From Owenia fusiformis (lineage: Eukaryota; Annelida; Polychaeta; Sabellida; Oweniidae), in NCBI GenBank assembly GCA_903813345.2, contig CAIIXF020000005.1, positions 35,345,375 to 35,409,374 on the forward strand: a DNA stretch of 64,000 nt, read 5' to 3'. Of this stretch, positions 1 to 20,892 are shown one piece after another. The position numbers and the translations under genes were made by a program. A model generated the notes under the pieces. The model did no database searches and was not told the DNA's origin. It was given only the letters and a program-made list of their open reading frames with translations. Positions within the stretch are counted from its first letter, which is position 1. Every line of letters starts with the position of its first letter.

Positions 1-482
1 AAAAGCACAAAGTGTTATGTATTTCTGTTTATAACATTCCGCCACGACTAAACTTACCATATTTATGGATTTGAAGGCCAAAATTAAGCAAAATCGTATT
101 TTCCTCCAGCCGGTGCGATGTGTACAAATATGGCGGATTCCTTGTTTTAGTATTGCCTCTGAAATTCAAAGCAAGAAATTGTAGATTATATGAAAATTTA
201 CCGATTTCAATCTTTAATAAAATTATTCAAGTAAAACATATACTTTTATTTAAATGAAAAAGTAATATCTCCTAAATTATATTGAGTTTATTCATGGAAA
301 GTTAATAATTACCAATTCATTGAAGTTGATATTTTAGAGAAAACATCCGGTTCCACGATTCTAAAAAAATTAAAACTTTTCAAACTTCCACGTTTACAGC
401 AATATAACCTTACGCATTGGTCGTTCAAATGTCGTAGGTGCTTCGTTGGAAGTACCTAAAAGTCGGTATACGACACCCTACT

Positions 483-490
483 TATAAATA
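483..490 (+). promoter_or_regulatory. TATA-like box upstream of TMEM167B
   Basis: TATAAATA lies 40 bases before the ATG at 530. Seen in the sequence; its role as a core promoter is inferred. The spacing leaves only a very short 5' UTR, so the true start site may lie elsewhere. Confidence 0.3.
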
Positions 491-529
491 CTTGTTCAAT
501 ATTTATTTGGGCTATAACCTAGCGGAAAT

Positions 530-2338
530 ATGACAAACGGTAAGATTTTTACTCTCCAGTCTGAGTTTCCACAGGAGCTTGTACTGCTTGAAGACTGGTT
601 ACTTATCTAAAGAATATGTTAAGACTTACCTATATGATTTATGTTGTATATCAATAGGATATTCTACTTTAGAAGACCACACGTTGGGTGACCTACGTAC
701 ATGTACAACTGCACATCGATTTCCTGTGGAGATTATGAATGTGATGTCACAATTCCAATAAAGAAGCGGTCTTGGTTATGAAAACACAGAATTGAATCTC
801 GCGCTAAGGGCTGTTGTTAAAAAGTCACTCCATCCTAGTAGGGATTGAACCCAAGACCCCTCCTTTTCCGGTCTATTGCTATACCACTATTACTCGTAGC
901 TGACTAAAAATTCAGCTTGCCCTACTTGTAAAAATTTGATCTCCCATCCAGTTCTTTCTTCAGTTGCGGTAACTTCTCACATAAACCACATGATAAATTA
1001 AACCATGGGCTTTACAAGTGATTGAAAACTCTCAAACATTTGACCTGTGAATATCATTATAATTGTTCATACTTTTCATTAACAATGTATAATGTATCTG
1101 TCCCAATAAGAAAACTCTAGTTCATTGTGCACTGTAAGGCTACGAGAATTGATAGCTACAGTAGTAAAACATAAATCTCAGCTTCCAATGTAAGATGGCA
1201 AAATTAAATGACATCATTGAAAATTTTGGTTTTCATTTACCTACCACAGTGTCTATCCCAAACACTGCCACGATGATCATCAGATGATGAACTGTTGATA
1301 CAAGTTCCTGAAAATAAGTTTAGGTCTGCGTTTTTATGAATTCCTGTTCTTTCTTTCCAGAGGACTGTTGAAAGCTCATTATATGCAAAGATCTGTTTTG
1401 AAAAATACCCAATCATTATTTAAACTATTTTCCAGCATACTCATTTGAGGGAATGATAGTGATAGCCCTGTTGGTGATTTGTACCTGTGGCTATATGAAA
1501 AGGGTGCCAAGACTACACAAGTGGTTCCTCTCAGAAAAGAAAGGTTTTCTAGGAATTTTTTATAAAAGTAAGTCACTTATTGAGATAACATTCACAGAAT
1601 TTAAGAAAAAACTATTTTAGTCCAACAAGAGGTGACCTAAATGTGGTCACCCTTTTGCACAGGATTAATTTTGTTTTTACAGCCCATTTTAATTGTGTTG
1701 TGCATTAATATAATAAAACCTAAAAAATAAACAATCAAAAGACCACAGTGCAATATTATACCTGGAAAATATTTTACTCACAAAATGTTTAACATTTCAG
1801 ATAAATTGGTTTAATTTGCAATAAACCTGTGGCCTCTTGAAATTTAAGTTTCAGCCATGTTATTTTGGGAAATTTACATGTCATAGAAGCATCAAAATAC
1901 ACAAGGCCATACATTTTAGTAGCCAAACCACAAGCAATCTAAGATGTAAAAACATTTTGCATGAAAAATATGAATGTAGTTTTCCTTATTTTTATCACAC
2001 TTTGGGTGCTATATTCTGATCAGTTTGCTGGGTGGGTGGTTGGGTATGCACCTTGGTGTCCCAGTAAATCTTGTCTACAGCTTTCCAGCCAAACCATTTC
2101 ATGTAGGTCTTAATAATGCACAGCCCAATTGAAATAGATTAGAGATATAAACAAATAATTATTTTACATTGAACATTGCATACTAAAGATGTTCCGAATG
2201 GCTAAGTCACTCTATTGGTATGCATATGTAATTCATGATTAAAAATCTATTTTAGGTGCAGTAATAGGAACACGACTTCACATTCCCATAGCTCTTTCCT
2301 GCGTCGTGATGGGGCTTTATGTGTTACTTCTGAAATAA
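530..2338 (+). CDS. TMEM167B: Transmembrane protein 167B (Kish-B), complete, 3 exons
   Basis: Coding exons 530-539, 1436-1567 and 2256-2338 join in frame (225 nt, 74 aa plus stop), which is the length I recall for the vertebrate protein. Exon 1 is only ATG plus seven bases before a GTAAGA donor; the other junctions are TTTTCCAG/, /GTAAGT and TTTTAG/. The product has two hydrophobic segments (about residues 9-22 and 56-73) around a basic loop with the family motifs CTCGYMKRVPRL, SEKKG and VIGTRLH. Kish proteins are small Golgi/secretory-pathway membrane proteins implicated in constitutive secretion; that role is known for the family, not shown here. CCTAG-type sequence and CGGAA precede the ATG. 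A possible polyadenylation signal AATAAA lies at 2616-2621. Confidence 0.93.
825..910 (-). repeat. tRNA-derived SINE or degenerate tRNA in TMEM167B intron 1
   Basis: On the minus strand a B-box-like GGTCTTGGGTTCAATCCC follows an A-box-like TGGTATAGCAATAG, the spacing of a tRNA-type Pol III promoter, but no cloverleaf forms. The same B-box core recurs at about 10621-10640, which argues for a SINE family rather than a lone tRNA relic. Confidence 0.4.
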
Positions 2339-2615
2339 TGCACCACCAGTTATATGGAAAAACTTGGAACACAAATATGCACTTCGGAGATCGTCAAAAT
2401 GCAGAATGAGACATTTGCATCACAATTTAAGACTATGAATGATAAGGGTCTGTGATATTATTCAAAAGTAAATGCCTATATAAGTCTGCATATACAATGC
2501 AAAGCTATTACACGGATCCCATAGTTTAATGGCTTCACTATAGCTAGAGGCCATTTATTTTAGGGATCGTTAAATATCACAAATGATTTCAGACTGTTCT
2601 TTAGAGTATGTCCCC

Positions 2616-2621
2616 AATAAA
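2616..2621 (+). terminator. Candidate polyadenylation signal for TMEM167B
   Basis: AATAAA about 280 bases after the stop codon at 2338. It is the first canonical hexamer I see downstream on this strand; use is inferred. Confidence 0.35.
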
Positions 2622-2832
2622 TCTCTTAACTTAAGAGTAGTGTCTTAACTAGACTTTTATTGAAATCTGACTTCTTCCAGATTTGTATTTAATATTTTGT
2701 ATAGAGTATTGTGTTAAAATAGGAACTGTAACTCTTTGTCTATTCCATAAGCTGGCTTAATTGTAAAACTGTAAACAATGAAATCTTGGTTTCATATTCT
2801 ACTGACCAGTTGATAATTGTGTAGACATTTCT

Positions 2833-3090
2833 ACTTAAAAAGAAGAGGAGGGAAAACCCCATGATTCAATTGATGACATTTCCTCCTTCGCGCACCTCCT
2901 TTCCCGGAGGTATATTTATACTTCCCTCCATCTTGGTTTTCAAAGTTTTCAAATTGACCTAGCTTTAAACCAATCAATGATCGACTCGCTAAACCAATCA
3001 GCGACGATGTCATCTCAATACAGATTAACATTATACGTGTATGTCATCTTTGAACCCTGGGGTTTCTCCCTCCCTCTTCTTAAAAAGGTA
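2833..3090. mobile_element. MITE-like inverted-repeat element
   Basis: About 45-bp imperfect terminal inverted repeats: the left end TTAAAAAGAAGAGGAGGG is mirrored at the right by CCCTCCCTCTTCTTAAAAAG, and both arms continue through AACCCC and TGATTCA/GGTTCAA to ATGACAT. Two CCAATCA motifs lie inside (about 2975 and 2995). No transposase. Confidence 0.6.
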
Positions 3091-4168
3091 ATGTGTGCTG
3101 TAAACCTTCTCAATTTTGCTGAATTAACTCACTTATTATTGTCTGCTTCTTAATTTTGTGAATTTTGTGAATCTGTTCTGTTTCACCATCTTTGTTCACT
3201 CGACTCCCGTCTGAACGCAGCGAAGATCGAGTGTGGGAAGATGCGGTTTCATAGCATGTATTAATTGGTTGTTGTAGCACAGATTGTCATATAACTACAT
3301 GTAATGACTATATGGGGTTAGAGTACATTGTAATTATAGCTCATGCACTATACTGGGTTTGCATTTACAATGCAGTTAATGGTGCAAAATATGTACATAT
3401 TGTATATATTTGTGTACATTTGTACACATGCTGTGTATATTAATTGGGTCAGAGAGTCTGAAAGTATCCATACACATATTCAGGAGTTGTTTAATTCAAT
3501 ATAGTGGGAAGTGAAAACGCTAAATGAAAATGGGCATTATTTTAAGTCAATACACTAAATTGTATTAAAACGTCAAATAATATAATTTCAGTTTCTAAGA
3601 AACAAACATACTGTAAGTATGCATTTTCATTTCTAGCTTTTTGTGCCACCACTTTTTGGTGGATAGTGTTTGGCATTCAGTGTCTGTAACAAATAGCAGG
3701 TGATGACATTTTATATTTTAATGCTTTGTATTCTAATGTTTTGAATTGATAGCCAATGTTGTGATTTGCTGTTAAGAGATGTGTTTTGATTTACCTCTTT
3801 GATATTACTGTGGATACTTTAAGATTATCTACTCTCTTATTTGGGGGATAAATCTGTAAATATGAAAGGTCTGTTGAATTAACAAGAGCTAGAGTCTGAT
3901 AGTGAAACTATGATCCTCAAGCTTTCATAGGGAGATTAAGCCACATATTTTTCAGAGAACTTTGTAATGAATGCAAAATTTTTTTGTCTCTCCCTTTGTA
4001 GTATTTACTTGCACGATTGAGTATAAAGGTAGTTGTAATGAAGTCCCTTGAAAAACCAATAGAGAGTGGGACAGGTAACCCTTGGGCTCATAATCATACA
4101 TATTCAAGTACCCTGGAAAATGTGTAGCTGCTTTATTCTACTTTAGTATCTCTCACTTATTGATGGTA
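3091..4168. other. Intergenic, nothing recognised
   Basis: AT-rich sequence with no convincing reading frame, splice-bounded exon or inverted repeat seen on either strand. It could include distal 3' UTR of TMEM167B. Confidence 0.4.
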
Positions 4169-4578
4169 AGGGGAGGCATCAAAAGTTCAATGTCTGATAG
4201 GAAACTAAATAAATCTAGTTTTGAGTTGGACCCCCCTCCCCCTCAAAACTTAATACATTGAAAGTTGATCGCGGACTTTCACATGTTTTTGCGACTCAAT
4301 TTGGACTTTTATGGGGGTAGTACTAGAACTTATTCATGATTCTTAAAACATATGCCAACAACAATAGGCATAATATTCCATGTTGCATGCATATTTGTGA
4401 AGAAGGCATCTGGTAAAGTCTTTATTTTTAAACCATTCCAAGGCATTTCGAGTCGAAATTCCCAAAAATTCAAATGTTGAAATTTGTCGGATAGCAAACT
4501 GAAATAGCTTTGACCCCCTTCCCCCAAACTAGATTTATTTAGTTTTCTATCAGACATTGATCTTTTGATGCCTCCCCT
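4169..4578. mobile_element. 410-bp MITE with about 55-bp terminal inverted repeats
   Basis: Left AGGGGAGGCATCAAAAGTTC, continuing to CTAAATAAATCTAGTTT, is repeated in inverse orientation at 4500-4578. TA precedes the left end. A relative with matching ends (AGGGAGCATATCAA...GTTCAATGT) is at 59394-59630. No coding capacity. Confidence 0.75.
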
Positions 4579-6340
4579 AAAATATCAATAAAGGAGAACA
4601 AAATTCAAGTTCAAAATATTTTGGTATGGTATTTTTAGAAAATTGGAATATCACCATCCCTGCCATATTCCTCTCCCACTTCTTATGTATATACATGTAT
4701 AGGATTTACCAACAGGCATTCAGGGAGGGGTCTCTTCTCAATGTGAACATAGTGTATATTTATTATTTTTGTATACTTTGGGGCACTTATATTGCATGTG
4801 GGTTAAGAAGATTATAACAAGGAGATATTTATATTCCTTTAAAATTTCAGTAGAACTTTGAACAAAATCTGGACAATCCACATAGACAAAAAAAGTTCAG
4901 TCATTGAACAGTATCTAATTGCATCAATATATCTATAACATTGTATCTACAACAAATATTCACAAGTGTACTGAACATTTGCATATTGAACAATATTGTA
5001 TTGTACTGAATGTACTGTACTTTTCACATACATATCAATTTATATCCACAAACATGATAAATTATGTCTGAGAACTTGGGTTTAGCCCAGATTTTAAAAT
5101 GGAAGCAACGTTTGGCAAGAGAAAAATGACTGAATGTTCAATCATCATATGACCACATTGAAATATCAAACTGGTCCCTTATGTAGAATTTTTATTGTTG
5201 GCTCATCAATGTTGAGAGAAGGTTAGAACAATAGTGTTAAAGTTGTACATTATTTATATGAAAATAAAAATGTGAAATATTAAAACCTAATGGTTTATTT
5301 TTATTTTGTTAGACACATATAGATACTGTACATGTACTTGTAAAAAAATGACGAACACCAACTGCCGTCCACAAAAAGTTGGAGACTATAACAATATGTC
5401 ATCATATTCTGGTGGTTACATAAGAAAGGATTAGATTGACAAATCTTCACCTCCTTGTAGATAATTGCAAATGGTCATGAAAATGTAACACATGTTACAG
5501 ATGACAAATGCCAACCACTGGTCACAAAATAAACAAAGTAGATGAACCTAGGACTATAGTAAACAAATATGTAGTCAGCACTCCATATTAAGCAAAATAC
5601 CAGAAAATCATGGGTTTATTTAATACAGTAAAACCTGTCTTAGTGAACACCTCTCTCTAGTGAACACCTGTCCCTAGTGGACACCCTTCCTACGCACATA
5701 GTCCAACTGTACATGGGGCTTCAATGTGTATCGATCAAAGCAAAGCAACATCTTGGGCTTAGTATGGCCCTTATTACTTTACTGGCTTCTATTGGTTGAT
5801 TAGGCCTATACAATAGACAGTTAAAAGTTGAGTGCCAAATACATTTAATTTGTGAACAAGGCAAGTTCTTGTCATTGTGTTTGCCCATGAGAAATCGAAC
5901 TGTGAACATCATGAATTAAAGTGAAATTGATAGCTCTGATCAGTGTAGAGAACGCCTTAAAGATAGAATAGACAAATTATGCACAGTGCTTGCATAGCAA
6001 TTTTTTGTTAAAACTCAGAACATTAGGAGGATTGGACGAGCTTTGTCAACATCAAGGAAATATATCTGATGGTCCGAAACGTGATTGGAGAATAAAAACT
6101 AAATGTTTTGCTTTTGATCAGAAACAATTGTAGAATTGATTCCTGCACTCTCAGTAAAAAATTTTGAAATTCATATACTAATCCAGAAACTTTAATGTCA
6201 CTATAGTCACCAAATTGTTTTATTTCGTGTTAAGCAAGAAATGGCAGGTAGTGATATTTTGCATGTTAATGCCTTGTTTGTTATGTTGAGAATTACTAAC
6301 AAATAATGAATTCATTAAAATGTGTTTGAAGTCATATCTT
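4579..6340. other. Intergenic with repeat fragments
   Basis: No gene recognised. Holds a copy of a dispersed repeat (about 5350-5415, CCGTCCACAAAAAGTTGGAG...) also found at about 14960-15080, 35660-35795 and 46500-46600, and the end of an ACAGTAAAACCTG-type repeat at 5629-5697. Confidence 0.45.
5629..5697 (+). repeat. ACAGTAAAACCTG repeat fragment
   Basis: CAGTAAAACCTGTCTTAGTG followed by short internal repeats of AGTGAACACC. The same motif opens or closes repeats at 12775-12870, 16170-16430, 19125-19350 and 60701-60870, of which only the last has both terminal inverted repeats clearly preserved. Confidence 0.55.
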
Positions 6341-6344
6341 TATT
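6339..6344 (-). terminator. Candidate distal polyadenylation signal
   Basis: AATAAA on the minus strand, 3.75 kb beyond the MK2/3 stop codon. It would imply a very long 3' UTR interrupted by transposons; equally it may be unrelated. Confidence 0.15.
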
Positions 6345-8072
6345 TTACAATAATAATACATATGTAGAGATATATGGTTTGGTACAACTTTACCAATCAC
6401 AAAAACATAACATAAATCACATAACCACCTTGATATACATAAATATGGCAGCCTCAATCCAGGCTATAAATCTTTATAAATCAGTATTGATTTAAAACAA
6501 CATGATTGTGTGAAATATCGATCTATCATACTAATAGTCTTAAATGTGCAGAATAAGAAACACATATTTGTCTTTAAACATGTGGAAGGAGGTTTTATTG
6601 TGTGTCTCTGAAATAGATCACCCCCCCCCCATTTCTGGAGAAATTTAAGAGCCTCTTGGAGGCTATTTTGCACACACATGCATATTCCAAATACTTTATA
6701 TACACATGGTGTAATCTGATGTGAGAATTTGACACATTTTTCATCAATAAGGAACATAAAATCAACAGAAAGTTCAACAGAAATTTTAGTTTAACTGATT
6801 TGAGGTACCGTTGTTCAAACATACAATTGAGCAACTGTGGCATAATCATTTTATGTACCTCGACCAACTCCATTTAGGAGATTTGGCAAACAAATAACGA
6901 CCCTTTATACTTTTTGGTGTAATTACAGTCAAACACACAGCCAAAAGAAAACATGGCTTATAGATGTTAGGTTATCTACAGGTTGAGGCATTTTTGAGGT
7001 TGTGTGTCATAAGCTGACATTACTTGTTAAATTTCTTGATAGCCATGCTTTCTTTACATGCAAAAAGCTTTCTTTCTAAAGGGGCTCATTATAGGAATCT
7101 GATTCCATTGTGCCATTAAAGGTCTTTATTTTGTTTATAGAAATGGTGATAATTTGTAAAGAGAATGGTTTATATTTGGCCCCTTTTTCATTGAGCTTTT
7201 TCAATGGTTTAGGGATGAGGTCAATATACGGTAATTAATTACACTGGGAGAGGGTGTAATTATCCATTGAATAATTTTGAAATAAAAAAGGAAAAAAAAC
7301 TTGAACAAAAAACATGCACTACATTTTCTTAAGGTACACTGGTTTCAGAATGAAAGGAAAAATATCAATGAATGTTCGATTGTTTGGATTGTGGGAGAAA
7401 GTAATCAAGAAAATTAATTGACAATTGGGACAAAAATATCGACATTTTTATCATTTTAAAAAGCACTCCACAGTTCTTATCGCACTTTAAAAATGTACTA
7501 AACTGCCATTGTCTTGCGCTTATGTATTTAATTCATAGGGTAGCCCTAAAGTCTTATCTGTTAGAAAACCCTGATTTCCTTAAGGTGCATATGTACTTAT
7601 ATCAAGCCCCCCCCCCCCCCCCCCCAACTATCTACTTCTCAAGGCTGTATCCGAGAGAAGAGGGGGTGCAAACTTGATGCAAGACTACTAAAAATCATCC
7701 ATTAATTTTTTTACTGTTTGTTATATAATTCATATATAGATAATAATTACAATATTTATGTTATAAATTAATTATATTCAAAACAAAAACAAATATGTCT
7801 CTCATATATATAGTCTCTTTAGTTTATATACAATTTTGTATACTACATAACAATCTACAAGAAATAATACACACATAGGCCTCTGCAAACTAAATGTCTG
7901 TTTTGTTAAACAGGAAATTAATCTGTACAGGCCTTACTGTATATAACAGCATATATTACATGGCATGCTACTCAAGCTTTTTGTAACCACATTATTCCTT
8001 GAGTTATAATTATAATATACTACAAGGGTTATTATTCTGTTAAAAAAGATCCAGAATTAGGTCAGCTGAAAC
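6345..8072. other. Intergenic, homopolymer-rich
   Basis: No gene recognised. Runs of C at about 6620-6630 and 7607-7625 are the only notable structure. Confidence 0.4.
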
Positions 8073-8074
8073 TA

Positions 8075-8296
8075 CAGGGTGTCAAATAAATATGCTCTCC
8101 CCCTCTAAGTTTGACATCCACATAATGTTGCATAACAAGATATCTGAATTGTTCTCTGGCACATCAAAACTGGGCTTCATGGAGTAACTCCTAAAGAATT
8201 TTCAGATGACAAACTCAACTAGATGCACTTTTATGCACAAAAGTTCATACTTTTGAAATTAAGGGGGGGGGGGGAACATATTTATTTGACACCCTG
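8075..8296. mobile_element. 222-bp MITE flanked by TA
   Basis: CAGGGTGTCAAATAAATATG at the left is matched by its reverse complement at the right (CATATTTATTTGACACCCTG, with one extra base nearby), and each end abuts TA (8073-8074, 8297-8298), as expected for a Tc1/mariner-mobilised element. Confidence 0.75.
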
Positions 8297-8740
8297 TACA
8301 TTGCCAAATTGCCAGATAAGTGTGTACATTATTTTGTACTTATTGCAAGAATTCAAATATAGAATTACAATAGTGTCTGTCACATATTCAAATATACAAT
8401 GAAAATACCAAAGAACAAGACGTATTCAAATATCCACACTGATGAGATATTAGTAGTCTCTAAAACATTTTACAGCTACCCTGGAATATCCTTTAAGTTT
8501 ATATCCAAGTATATAGCAAGTTCCAATGTCATACAACAACATATTTTTATCAATACACACCTTAAATATTAAATGACCTATAATCTATATGCATGATGTG
8601 AACAAAAATGAAATTAAAAACTATATAAAAAATTAAGACCATTCGACAATTCAGTATTTAAAAACTTGAAGGTACCAATACAGTTATATCGGAATAACTA
8701 AATTTACAATTGTCACCAAATATCACACTTATCACCAATA

Positions 8741-9780
8741 CGAGGGGGGATTCATAAGTAATGGGACAAATGCTATAACTTCACTTATATCAATCAGATA
8801 TTATTCATACTTGGAACACAGAACCACAAACATGTGATAATCATTGTGTGAAAATTTTAAAAAGTTACACCAAACTTCAGTAAAGTGAGAGTTCCAATCA
8901 TGACGTCACAACAGGGCCCATGGAGCACATTGTTTGTCACTAATTGCAAGTTAAATATACAAGTTTCAACTGATATTCAGGACCTGATCTAATCTGTGAC
9001 TTCTAGTGAGTCCTTTTGTGGAGCAAATTAATTCTGTGCAAGACTATTGATTCCTTATCCTTTTGGTGCAATCTCACTCTTTCTCAAAGTATTCGCCATG
9101 ACAATTAACGCATTTTTGGCATCTCCTCAACCATTCTAGGTATGCACCCTCAAAACTGAAAACCATATTTTCCAAGATTGGTCATCTGGGCTCTCACAGC
9201 ATATTCAGAATACATATACAGAATACCACTTATAAACTGTAGATTTTTTTTACTTCTTCTTTCCCATAGTCTTCAAACAAACCTCTATAGGTCTCTAATA
9301 CGGAAATCTTCTTCAAAGCATTAAATTTAATCACAGCACAGATGTTTATACGTGATTCTTGCTTTTTCATTGCTATTTTAATCAAATTTTGCTCCATCCA
9401 AGAAGGACTGAAAATGGCAGTGTCCTGGTATCACTGCATTGTGTGATATCACAATAGTATGATGATGTAATATATGTTACAGTTGTCATGACTACAAGGC
9501 TTGAGACAATATGAAACCAAATATTTGAAAATAACTGTCATTTTGAGATATTTATGAGCATATTTATGTTGATCAAGCCCTTCATTTTTTAACTGCTCCG
9601 TTAACCCCTACTTTTGGTTACCATAGCAACCGTTGTTGCTAGGGAACAAAATGAATTAAATTGAAATTTCACCAAGCAATCCCTTATATCATAGTCCCTT
9701 CATGTGCCAAATTTGGTTGATATATGTACACAGGAACTTGCTGCCTCAGAAAAGTCCCACTACTTATGAATCCCCCCTCG
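8741..9780 (-). pseudogene. Mariner-type transposon relic with 27-bp TIRs
   Basis: The left end CGAGGGGGGATTCATAAGTA continues to 27 bp and matches the inverted right end at 26 of 27 positions; TA flanks both sides (8739-8740, 9781-9782). On the minus strand around 9070-9140 a fragment reads LRRCQKCVNCHGEYFE, which resembles C-terminal parts of mariner-related transposase pseudogenes. No long open frame remains, so it is inactive. It lies just downstream of the MK2/3 coding region and may be within its 3' UTR. Confidence 0.8.
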
Positions 9781-10094
9781 TATAAGCTCAAAATTCCTAT
9801 CCATATGACCATGGACTTGTTTCAAAAATGAGCTCTCTGAACTAGCCTCGCCATGTCAGCAAACTCAAGATCAAAAATACATTTGAATCTTCATAATCAA
9901 ACTTCTAAAATAATCTAAATCCATTGACAGATTGATGATGAGACTTGTCCATTGTTAGATATTTGTAGAGTATGTGATTAATATAATCTGCGATAGAGCA
10001 GGAACTGGAGAGGTTGGATGATGCAGTCCGAGATAGGTTCACAATATATACAACATGATAATTATTGAAAACATAGCCTAATTGTCCGATAGGT

Positions 10095-18467
<8,373 letters not shown>

Positions 18468-19124
18468 AGTACTTTTATATTGAGGAGATGACTCAATTAT
18501 TGAAATATTTTGAAATGAAAATGTTGTAATTTGTCGATCGATGTGTAGTACGTCATCACTTTCTGAGTATTGGAACAGGAACTAGAAAGGGCATAGACTA
18601 AAATATGGCATGCACACTTTGAGCCATGGACAATATTGTATATACGCGACATCTTTCATTAAATAGGTAAATGCCCCGTTTCATTCCTCATTCTTCGAAA
18701 AGTATTGAAAGGATGCTGTCCCGTAGCCTACATTGCCACGCTCTACGCCAAACGAATACACTGTTTCCTGTGGGAGTGAAAGAGGAGAGTGTAAAATGTT
18801 GGAAACATCAGTCCTCATTTTTCAAAACTGGCCTTATATCCCGGCCTTATATTTTCCGCTTGCAACCTCTTCAGTGCTAGTGTGCTTTTAGGCTAGATAA
18901 TTTCACGATGTTTCTGGTCTTTTGTTCACCTCCATGAAAACAATTTCAGATACTTTGAGACTAAGATCAAATATAAGATCCTTGAATTAGAATTGAAAAC
19001 TTAGGATGTTCAGCTTTTCAAAATATTGTCAAAAAACAAAACACGGAGCGACACTATTCTTTATGGACACATGTTTTACGTAGAGACCCACTCAATAGAA
19101 CATAAGTTAACTTATTATTCAGTA

Positions 19125-19350
19125 AGTTCTCAGTAAAACCTGCCCGATGGAACACCCTTTTGTATGGAACACCCTGAGGCCCAGGAATACGTTAAAAATG
19201 TTTTAAAAGTCCCCTAGTGTACTGAGTTGGTAATGAGTGGTGTATACATTACTATATTAGACTACTTACATTGGATAAGAATAATACTGATTTTTTATTA
19301 ATGATTGTATACCCGGGCCTCAGGGAACACCTGTCTACATGGAACAGTTT
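19125..19350 (+). repeat. ACAGTAAAACCTG-family repeat
   Basis: TCAGTAAAACCTGCCCGATG followed by several (A)TGGAACACC units; ends before AGTAAAACC at about 19395. Same family as 60701-60870. Confidence 0.45.
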
Positions 19351-19447
19351 TTAAAAGAACCAAATATTTTTCCATTGACTAATTACATGTTAAGAGTAAA
19401 ACCTTAGTCGACTGATTTGAGGAAAGTGTTGTCAATTTCATCTCTGA

Positions 19448-19625
19448 GTCATTTAAAGGGGCAACAAGGACTGTAGAGAGATGATTTGAAATATTTTTTT
19501 CTGCAGGTCAATATTTGGCTTAACATCTTCTTTGACATACCTATTTTCTTAAAATGTATGGATAAACTATCAATTTCAGCATTAAGAAGTGTAAATTCAG
19601 TTCAAAGCTTCTCTCAAGGGAGTCC
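19448..19625 (+). repeat. Dispersed repeat, copy 1 (partner at 55965-56140)
   Basis: Shared blocks include GGCTTAACATCTTCTTTGAC, AAAATGTA(T/A)GGATAAACTA and AGCATTAAGAAGTGTAAATT. The two copies run in the same orientation over roughly 175 bp with scattered differences. Confidence 0.75.
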
Positions 19626-20892
19626 CACTTATCGATTTTTAAGATTCACCACGTTTCAAAAGGAATATCAGCTGAAGTAATGTTCATCCAGGGGGTTTCT
19701 TTGTAGATAATAAAAATATACGTTAGTCTTGATGAAATATCCAAACTTAAATATATGTTGACACTGGTCGATGATCGTTGAATGCCCCCCCCCCCACCCC
19801 TGCACTAATTGTTACAATCTAAAGGGGTCGTAGGATGCGATAATAAAACATGATGTCGTTGGTGCAACTACGTCAGATCCATTTCGTTTGTCCTTGTAAA
19901 AGTAGACACGTTACTTAAATTACGTTTCATATACCATTCCAACGAGTAGTACATATCAGTACCTTTACTTGTTTGAAATTAAGAAAACATAAACTTAAAA
20001 AGATCGTGATTGATTTTCTCTGCCAACAAGTGTTCTTTTGTTAACTTAATTAGATCAATAATAGTTTCGCGAGATGAGTTTTCATAGAAAAATTGTAATT
20101 CAATACCTTAGATCAAACATGTCATAAAATCTTCCAATATCTTTTTATCATCATAAATTGAGAATCAATTAAACTGTCAAATTGTTTTTTAAGAGTGATT
20201 TTATGAGGCAAAATCGTTTTCAAATACACTCATTATATCGCGATCATCATCGAAATGTGGCTAATACGCATTATCAATTTGACCATCATTTTATGGATAA
20301 CCACGGTAAAATGTTACACGATTTGTTATCAAAATGAATAATATTTAATAATTGAGAACTTGACGAGGACAGATTAATGTTGAAGTAATTTTCATTTTGT
20401 AATTTTTAGTTAGTGTATGGAGCGGTGGCAAGCCAGCAGAAAACTGGCGACGTCAGAAACGTGAGTTAGAGTATTCTATATTTTATTCTTGCTCGTAAAC
20501 GTTTCTTTTCTTTATAATCTATAGTTTGTTTACATTCAGTAAAACAACAAGCAATATACATGTATAAGCAGTAGGTTTGATATATAATTAACCCTTTAAA
20601 TCGGTGTTAATATTGTATGGCAAACCTTGGAAAAAATTTTGGTTTAGTATTCCCAGACAGACCACGTGGTTGTTGTACAACATATCGGGGACTATGGCAA
20701 CTAAATATGACGTTGATTAGCATGTGTGATATTATGACTTGTTGGTAATAATCAGAATTTCTAGAATTGTGTTTGTGACTTGATGACGTTATAAATGTAA
20801 CCAAGGGAACGTTTTAATTGTTACTTTGATATCAAAACATTCAGTTCACCCAATTGCGTTTTTTCAAGTTCCTAAATATTGTGTTCAATTGA

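Larger units (their letters stand above)
18468..20892. other. Intergenic between divergent MK2/3 and secreted-peptide genes
   Basis: Should contain the MK2/3 promoter and 5' UTR (minus strand) and the plus-strand promoter of the gene starting at 20893. Holds a dispersed-repeat copy (19448-19625), an ACAGTAAAACCTG-type repeat (19125-19350) and a C run at about 19789. GTGAGT at 20461 could be the donor of a non-coding first exon for the plus-strand gene; this is speculative. Confidence 0.4.

Noticed and set aside
6464-6873. Two overlapping minus-strand frames of 92-97 codons
   Set aside because: Interrupted by a poly-C tract, no splice sites or family motifs, composition typical of intergenic DNA.
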